A stretch of 38,531 nt of DNA from positions 1 to 38,531 of the forward strand of contig CACIBF010000011.1 of the NCBI GenBank assembly GCA_902584815.1, given 5' to 3'. This document shows, piece by piece, positions 34,189 through 38,531 of the stretch (positions are counted from its first letter, which is position 1; each line of letters starts with the position of its first letter). Source of the stretch: an uncultured Pelagibacteraceae bacterium. GTDB lineage: Bacteria; Pseudomonadota; Alphaproteobacteria; Pelagibacterales; AG-422-B15. The translations under genes were made by a program, and so were the position numbers. The notes under the pieces were generated by a model. That model worked only from the letters and a program-made list of their open reading frames with translations. It did no database searches and was not told where the DNA came from.

Positions 34189-35382
34189 ATGCCGAATCTT
34201 TTTAACATGAATACATCTGAAATTTTAGAACCTCAAGACTGGGGCTTTCCAGTTCCAATTTCATATGGTCCAGGAAGAATATCTGAAATTGGCAAGAACT
34301 GTGGAGAATTAAATATAAAAAAACCGCTTATCGTGACTGATAGAGGTAGTAAGGACTTACCTTTTATAAAGTCCATACAGAACTTTCTTGAAAAATCTAA
34401 TATTCAATCAGATTTATATTTTGAAATTTCTCCTAACCCTAAAGAAGATGAAATAACTGGAGGATGCAATGTATTTAAAGAGGGAAATCATGACGCAATA
34501 ATTGCAATTGGCGGTGGCAGCGCAATGGATGGTGGCAAAGCAATCTGCCTTACAGCAAACAATGATATTCCATTATGGGATTTTGAATGGGAGCTAACGC
34601 CAGCAAAGATAAAGGAAGGGAATGAATTTCCAAAACTTATAACTATTCCTACGACTGCAGGTACTGGAGCGGAAACAGAGAGCACAGCAATGATAACCCA
34701 TATTGAAAAAGGTATGAAATTATGCATCATGCATCCAGATCTAAAACCATCACTAACTATTCTTGATCCTGAATTAACAGTAGGCTTGCCTGCACACCTT
34801 ACTGCATGGACGGGAGCGGATGCAATGATACATTCAATTGAGGGATACTGTGTTCCAGGATTCCATCCGTTATGTGATGGAGCTGCATTGGAAAGTCTAT
34901 CTTTAATATCTAAGTCATTGTATTTAGCTGTTGAAGAACCTGATAATTTGGCCGCACGTGGAGCTATGCTAGTTGCCTCTTGCCTCGGTGGAATCTCTTT
35001 TATCAAGGGGCTTGGCATTGTACATGCTATAGCTCACATGGTTGGAGCTGAATATGATACCCACCATGGACTGACAAATGCTATCATTCTTCCCGCTGTA
35101 TTAAGATTTAATCTACCTGGAATGGATGAAAAAGTTAAAAGAATGAATGAAGCTATGCAATTTGAAGGTAATTCAGCTGAATCATTTATTTCTAATATTG
35201 AAAAATTACTTGATAGAATTAACATTCCAAAGGGGCTTGCTGAAATTGGAGTGCCTGAAGATTGTGCAGAAAGAATTGCCAAGAAGTCAATGGTCGATAC
35301 AGCGTTTGGAACTAACCCTAGGAATGCCAGCTATGATGAAATGCTTGAATTGGTAAGAACCAGTATTACACAGGCAAGATAA
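34189..35382 (+). CDS. Iron-containing alcohol dehydrogenase
   Basis: Group III alcohol dehydrogenases oxidise primary alcohols with NAD+. The 397-residue protein has the nucleotide-binding AIGGGSAMDGGK (106-117), TIPTTAGTGAETES (152-165), and the metal ligands Asp211, His215 (GADAMIHSIEGY), His279 and His293 (GIVHA ... THHGLTNA), with the spacing normal for the family. A GGAAG site precedes the start. It leads an operon with aldehyde dehydrogenase (14 bp later) and amidase. Substrate could be methanol, ethanol or an amino alcohol such as choline-derived compounds; Pelagibacter Fe-ADHs oxidise short alcohols, which is only an analogy. Confidence 0.92.
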   Translation: MPNLFNMNTSEILEPQDWGFPVPISYGPGRISEIGKNCGELNIKKPLIVTDRGSKDLPFIKSIQNFLEKSNIQSDLYFEISPNPKEDEITGGCNVFKEGNHDAIIAIGGGSAMDGGKAICLTANNDIPLWDFEWELTPAKIKEGNEFPKLITIPTTAGTGAETESTAMITHIEKGMKLCIMHPDLKPSLTILDPELTVGLPAHLTAWTGADAMIHSIEGYCVPGFHPLCDGAALESLSLISKSLYLAVEEPDNLAARGAMLVASCLGGISFIKGLGIVHAIAHMVGAEYDTHHGLTNAIILPAVLRFNLPGMDEKVKRMNEAMQFEGNSAESFISNIEKLLDRINIPKGLAEIGVPEDCAERIAKKSMVDTAFGTNPRNASYDEMLELVRTSITQAR

Positions 35383-35396
35383 TGAAAGGATAAAGA

Positions 35397-36821
35397 ATGA
35401 AGAATGTAGAAAAATTTTATATTAATGGTGAATGGGTAACTCCTAAATCATCAATCACAATGCCTGTAATTAATCCTGCAAATGAAGAAGAAATTGCAAA
35501 AGTATTTTTAGGAAATCAAGAAGACGTTAATTCTGCAGTTGATGCTGCAAAAAATGCTTTTGACAGCTTTTCCCAAACATCCAAAAATGAAAGATTAGAT
35601 TTATTAAAAAAAATTCGATCTGTTACTTCTGATCGATATGAAGCATTAGCAGTGGCTATGAGTCAAGAAATGGGCGCTCCAATGACCTTTTCGCGAGACA
35701 CTCAGGCAGACTCGGGTATTGGCCATTTAGATGGCTTTATTGAGTCTTTAGAGAAACTTGAGGAAGAAGTTACTTTAAGCAATGGTGATATTTTACTAAA
35801 AGAGCCAATCGGTGTTTGTGGTCTTATTACTCCATGGAATTGGCCTATAAACCAAATTACATTAAAAGTCTTACCTGCAATCGCAACAGGTTGCACCAGT
35901 GTTCTTAAGCCTTCAGAGCATACTCCATTATCTGCTACAGTATACGCAGAGATACTTCATGAAGCTGGTGTTCCAGCTGGTGTATTTAATTTAATACATG
36001 GAACAGGTGAAGAAGTTGGAGTTGCATTATCAAGGCACCCTGATATCCAGATGATCTCGTTTACTGGATCAACACGGGGCGGTGTTTCAGTGACCAAAGA
36101 GTCAGCCCCATCTGTCAAAAAAGTAACTCTTGAGCTCGGTGGAAAATCACCAAACTTAGTTTTTGCTGACTGCGACCTTCCTGAGAGAGTAGATGCATCA
36201 GTTAAAGAGTGTATGGCCAACACGGGACAATCATGTGACGCCCCTACTCGTCTGCTTGTTGAGAAATCATGCTATGATGAAGTCGTTGATTTAGCAAAAA
36301 AATCTGCAGAAAGTATTGCTGTCGATGACCCAAGCAATGAAGGAGATCATATGGGACCTTTGTTTGACAAAATTCAATACGATAGAGTGCAAACAATGAT
36401 TCAAGTAGGAATTGATGAAGGAGCAAAGTTAGTAACTGGTGGCACAGGAAGACCTGATGGTTTTGAAAAAGGATGGTTTGTTAAACCAACAATATTTGCT
36501 GAAGTTTCAAACGACATGAGAATTGCTCAAGAAGAAATCTTTGGACCCGTTCTGGTAATTATTCCATTCAATGATGAAGATGATGCAATTAAAATAGCAA
36601 ATGATACTCCATACGGACTTGCTGCATACTTACAAACTGGAAGTAAAGAAAGAGCTGATAGAGTTTCAAGAAGATTGCGTGCTGGAGCAGTACATGTAAA
36701 TGGTGGAGGATTTAATTATGGTTCTCCATTTGGAGGTTACAAGCAGTCAGGAAATGGTCGCGAGGGTGGAGATATGGGAATTGAAGATTACCTAGAAACT
36801 AAGACTTTGCACAATGGTTAA
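35397..36821 (+). CDS. NAD(P)-dependent aldehyde dehydrogenase
   Basis: The 474-residue enzyme oxidises an aldehyde to its acid. Catalytic Cys280 (NTGQSCDAPTR), Glu246 (LELGGKSPN), Asn148 (PWNWP) and the FTGSTRGG loop (222-229) are all present. It lies 14 bp after the Fe-ADH gene with AAAGGA upstream of the start, so the pair would carry an alcohol through to an acid. A betaine-aldehyde dehydrogenase identity is possible given the osmolyte context, but the family is too broad for the sequence alone to say. Confidence 0.92.
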   Translation: MKNVEKFYINGEWVTPKSSITMPVINPANEEEIAKVFLGNQEDVNSAVDAAKNAFDSFSQTSKNERLDLLKKIRSVTSDRYEALAVAMSQEMGAPMTFSRDTQADSGIGHLDGFIESLEKLEEEVTLSNGDILLKEPIGVCGLITPWNWPINQITLKVLPAIATGCTSVLKPSEHTPLSATVYAEILHEAGVPAGVFNLIHGTGEEVGVALSRHPDIQMISFTGSTRGGVSVTKESAPSVKKVTLELGGKSPNLVFADCDLPERVDASVKECMANTGQSCDAPTRLLVEKSCYDEVVDLAKKSAESIAVDDPSNEGDHMGPLFDKIQYDRVQTMIQVGIDEGAKLVTGGTGRPDGFEKGWFVKPTIFAEVSNDMRIAQEEIFGPVLVIIPFNDEDDAIKIANDTPYGLAAYLQTGSKERADRVSRRLRAGAVHVNGGGFNYGSPFGGYKQSGNGREGGDMGIEDYLETKTLHNG

Positions 36822-36831
36822 ATTCTAATTG

Positions 36832-38268
36832 ATGCTTGAAGGACAATCTATCGAGTCAATTTCTTTAAAAATTAAATCACAAGAGTTAAAATCTGAAGAT
36901 GTAGTAAAATTTTTTCTCGATAAGATAAAAAATTATAATAAAGACCTGAATGCAATCGTTTCTCTGAGAGATGAGACTGAAATTATTTCAGAAGCTAAAG
37001 AAAAAGACAGATTATTTGATAATGGCAATAAAATTGGCCTGCTTCATGGTATGCCATTAGCAATAAAAGATATAACTGATGTCAAAAAACTTCCTACAAG
37101 TTTTGGTTGCAGGGAATACAAAAATAATTTTCCAGATGAAGACTCGATTATTTCAGAAAGGCTAAAAAAAGAAGGGGCGATCATAATTGGAAAAACTAAT
37201 ACTACTGAATTAGCATACGGATCACAAACCTCAAATCGTCTATTCGGCAGTACTCACAATCCATATGATTTAACTAAAACTGCTGGTGGCTCAAGTGGTG
37301 GTGCTGCTGCCGCGGTGAGTTCTGGAATGTTACCATTAGCAGACGGAACTGATATGATGGGATCAGTCAGAAATCCAGCTGCTTATTGCAATCTTTATGG
37401 TTTTAGACCTACTCCAGGATTAATTCCTGAAAAAAGAGTTAAATCATCAAATATAAAATACCCATTGCTGTCAACATTGGGTGGTATAGCAAGAACACCT
37501 CATGAGCTAAGTATATTTCTTGATGCTGTATCTGGTAGAGATGAGAGAGATCCTTTTTCCTTTGATTTGGAGAATACATTTGTAAACGCATCAATGAGTG
37601 AGGAAGATTTTAGAGAAATAAAAATAGGATGGCTTTCTAATTTAAATGACAATTATAAATTTGAAAATGGAATATTAGAAATGTGCAATAATTCACTAAA
37701 TACACTTATGACAAACCCGTTTCACATTTCAATTAACGAGGTTAATACAGATTTATTTTCTCAAGATCTATGGAGTATTTGGAAACTTATTAGATCAAAA
37801 ATAAGTTATGAAGACATTAAAATGATGGATCATATCAATATGGATGATCTTTGCTATAGTGCAAGATGGGAATATGATCAAGGAAGACAAGTTACTGATC
37901 ATCAAGTCGATCAGGCTATAAATAACATAAAAAAATATCATTCAAAAATAAATGAATTATTTGAAGAATATGATTTCCTAGCCATTCCATCTGCTCAGGT
38001 ATTTCCATTTGATATAAATGTCAATTTCCCAAAAAAAATTGGTTCGTATCGACTTAACACTTATCACAAATGGATGGAGGTAAGTATTATCGCAAGTTTG
38101 TTTCAACTTCCAACATTATCAGTTCCTGTAGGCCTTAATAATTCTGGTCTTCCTATGGGAATGCAAATTATTGGTAAAAAAGCGAGTGATCTAAAAGTAA
38201 TGTCATTTGGAAAAAAATATGAAAGTATATTTAATCACTCAACAGTAAAGCCACCTAAATACATTTAA
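36832..38268 (+). CDS. Amidase-signature family hydrolase
   Basis: The 478-residue protein has the Ser-cisSer-Lys triad: Lys79 (GMPLAIKD), Ser154 (AGGSSGGA) and nucleophile Ser178 (GTDMMGSVRNPA). The spacing (75 and 24 residues) is exactly that of fatty acid amide hydrolase. In the oxyanion loop the usual GGS is MGS, which I recall as a subfamily feature. Starts at the ATG 36832, 10 bp after the aldehyde dehydrogenase stop; a TTG at 36829 is less likely. It may hydrolyse an amide whose parts feed the dehydrogenases before it, but the substrate is unknown. Confidence 0.9.
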   Translation: MLEGQSIESISLKIKSQELKSEDVVKFFLDKIKNYNKDLNAIVSLRDETEIISEAKEKDRLFDNGNKIGLLHGMPLAIKDITDVKKLPTSFGCREYKNNFPDEDSIISERLKKEGAIIIGKTNTTELAYGSQTSNRLFGSTHNPYDLTKTAGGSSGGAAAAVSSGMLPLADGTDMMGSVRNPAAYCNLYGFRPTPGLIPEKRVKSSNIKYPLLSTLGGIARTPHELSIFLDAVSGRDERDPFSFDLENTFVNASMSEEDFREIKIGWLSNLNDNYKFENGILEMCNNSLNTLMTNPFHISINEVNTDLFSQDLWSIWKLIRSKISYEDIKMMDHINMDDLCYSARWEYDQGRQVTDHQVDQAINNIKKYHSKINELFEEYDFLAIPSAQVFPFDINVNFPKKIGSYRLNTYHKWMEVSIIASLFQLPTLSVPVGLNNSGLPMGMQIIGKKASDLKVMSFGKKYESIFNHSTVKPPKYI

Positions 38269-38275
38269 AAAAAAT

Positions 38276-38531
38276 ATGAATGAAGATATAGAGAGTATTC
38301 TTAATCCAACTTTAGCTACAATTAGAGATAATAAAGCCAAATGGAACTTGCCAGAATTTCGAAGGAAAGGTTATAGAGATTTACATCGAATAAATCGGTA
38401 TGGCTTACTTTTTAGGTCTGATGCTGTACTTACATTAAGAAGCAATATTAATAACGACATAGGCGAAATATCTTCAGTTCAAAAAATGACTAAAAATAAA
38501 TCATTTTGTTCATTAATTGTAGGTAAAGGCC
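38276..38531 (+). CDS. Probable serine hydrolase (beta-lactamase family), N-terminal 85 residues
   Basis: The frame opens 7 bp after the amidase stop and runs off the window. The visible start NPTLATIRDNKAKWNLPEFR followed by HRINRYGLLFRSDAV and later SSVQKMTKNKSFCSLIVGKG resembles the N-terminus of class C beta-lactamase-like serine hydrolases. The catalytic Ser-x-x-Lys would lie just beyond the edge, so this cannot be confirmed. The frame is certainly a gene in the operon: it is open, closely spaced and codon-like. The family call is tentative. Confidence 0.4.
   Translation, partial: MNEDIESILNPTLATIRDNKAKWNLPEFRRKGYRDLHRINRYGLLFRSDAVLTLRSNINNDIGEISSVQKMTKNKSFCSLIVGKG

Overview
The window looks like the chromosome of a streamlined, AT-rich marine alphaproteobacterium of the kind found in the SAR11, HIMB59 or AEGEAN-169 groups. 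The grounds are the low GC, gaps of 0-20 bp between most genes, a GTTC-N7-GTTC LexA box beside recA, a one-cysteine DksA, and a gene set centred on methylated osmolytes (glycine betaine, dimethylglycine, sarcosine, perhaps DMSP). The lineage is inferred, not proven. I saw no rRNA, tRNA, CRISPR array, insertion sequence or phage gene.

Layout. Positions 1-8056 hold housekeeping and stress genes: the 5' part of recA, dksA, a divergent MoxR ATPase / VWA pair, a DMT transporter, a DusA-type tRNA dihydrouridine synthase, then pirin, a RutE-like nitroreductase, glutathione peroxidase and a quinone oxidoreductase. A 52-codon zinc-ribbon gene at 8094-8252 fills the next gap.

From 26824 down to 8249 lies one minus-strand run of 18 genes with gaps of at most 45 bp. 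In order of transcription these are a DmdA-like aminomethyltransferase, Sco1, a small Cys-rich lipoprotein, DUF2182 with a Met-rich repeat, DUF1326, dimethylglycine dehydrogenase, a ZapE/AFG1 ATPase, a DadA-like flavoprotein, soxB, soxD, soxA, soxG, DUF983, and then a lipid-modification set (COG2907 flavoprotein, DUF1365, cyclopropane-fatty-acid synthase type methyltransferase, TPR protein, metallo-beta-lactamase-fold hydrolase).

From 26940 to 33187 there is a betaine-homocysteine methyltransferase-like gene, a DMT transporter, and a glycine betaine ABC importer (binding protein, a permease made of two fused permease domains, and a divergent ATPase). From 33191 to the end there is another DMT transporter, then a plus-strand operon of Fe-type alcohol dehydrogenase, aldehyde dehydrogenase, amidase and the start of a probable serine hydrolase.

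Together the genes support import of glycine betaine, transfer of one methyl to homocysteine to give dimethylglycine, oxidation to sarcosine, and oxidation to glycine, with the one-carbon units passing to tetrahydrofolate. The most unusual part is the insertion of a probable copper / cytochrome-oxidase assembly module (Sco1 with a His-rich insert, Met-rich DUF2182, DUF1326, lipoprotein, and DUF983 further down) into this demethylation operon.
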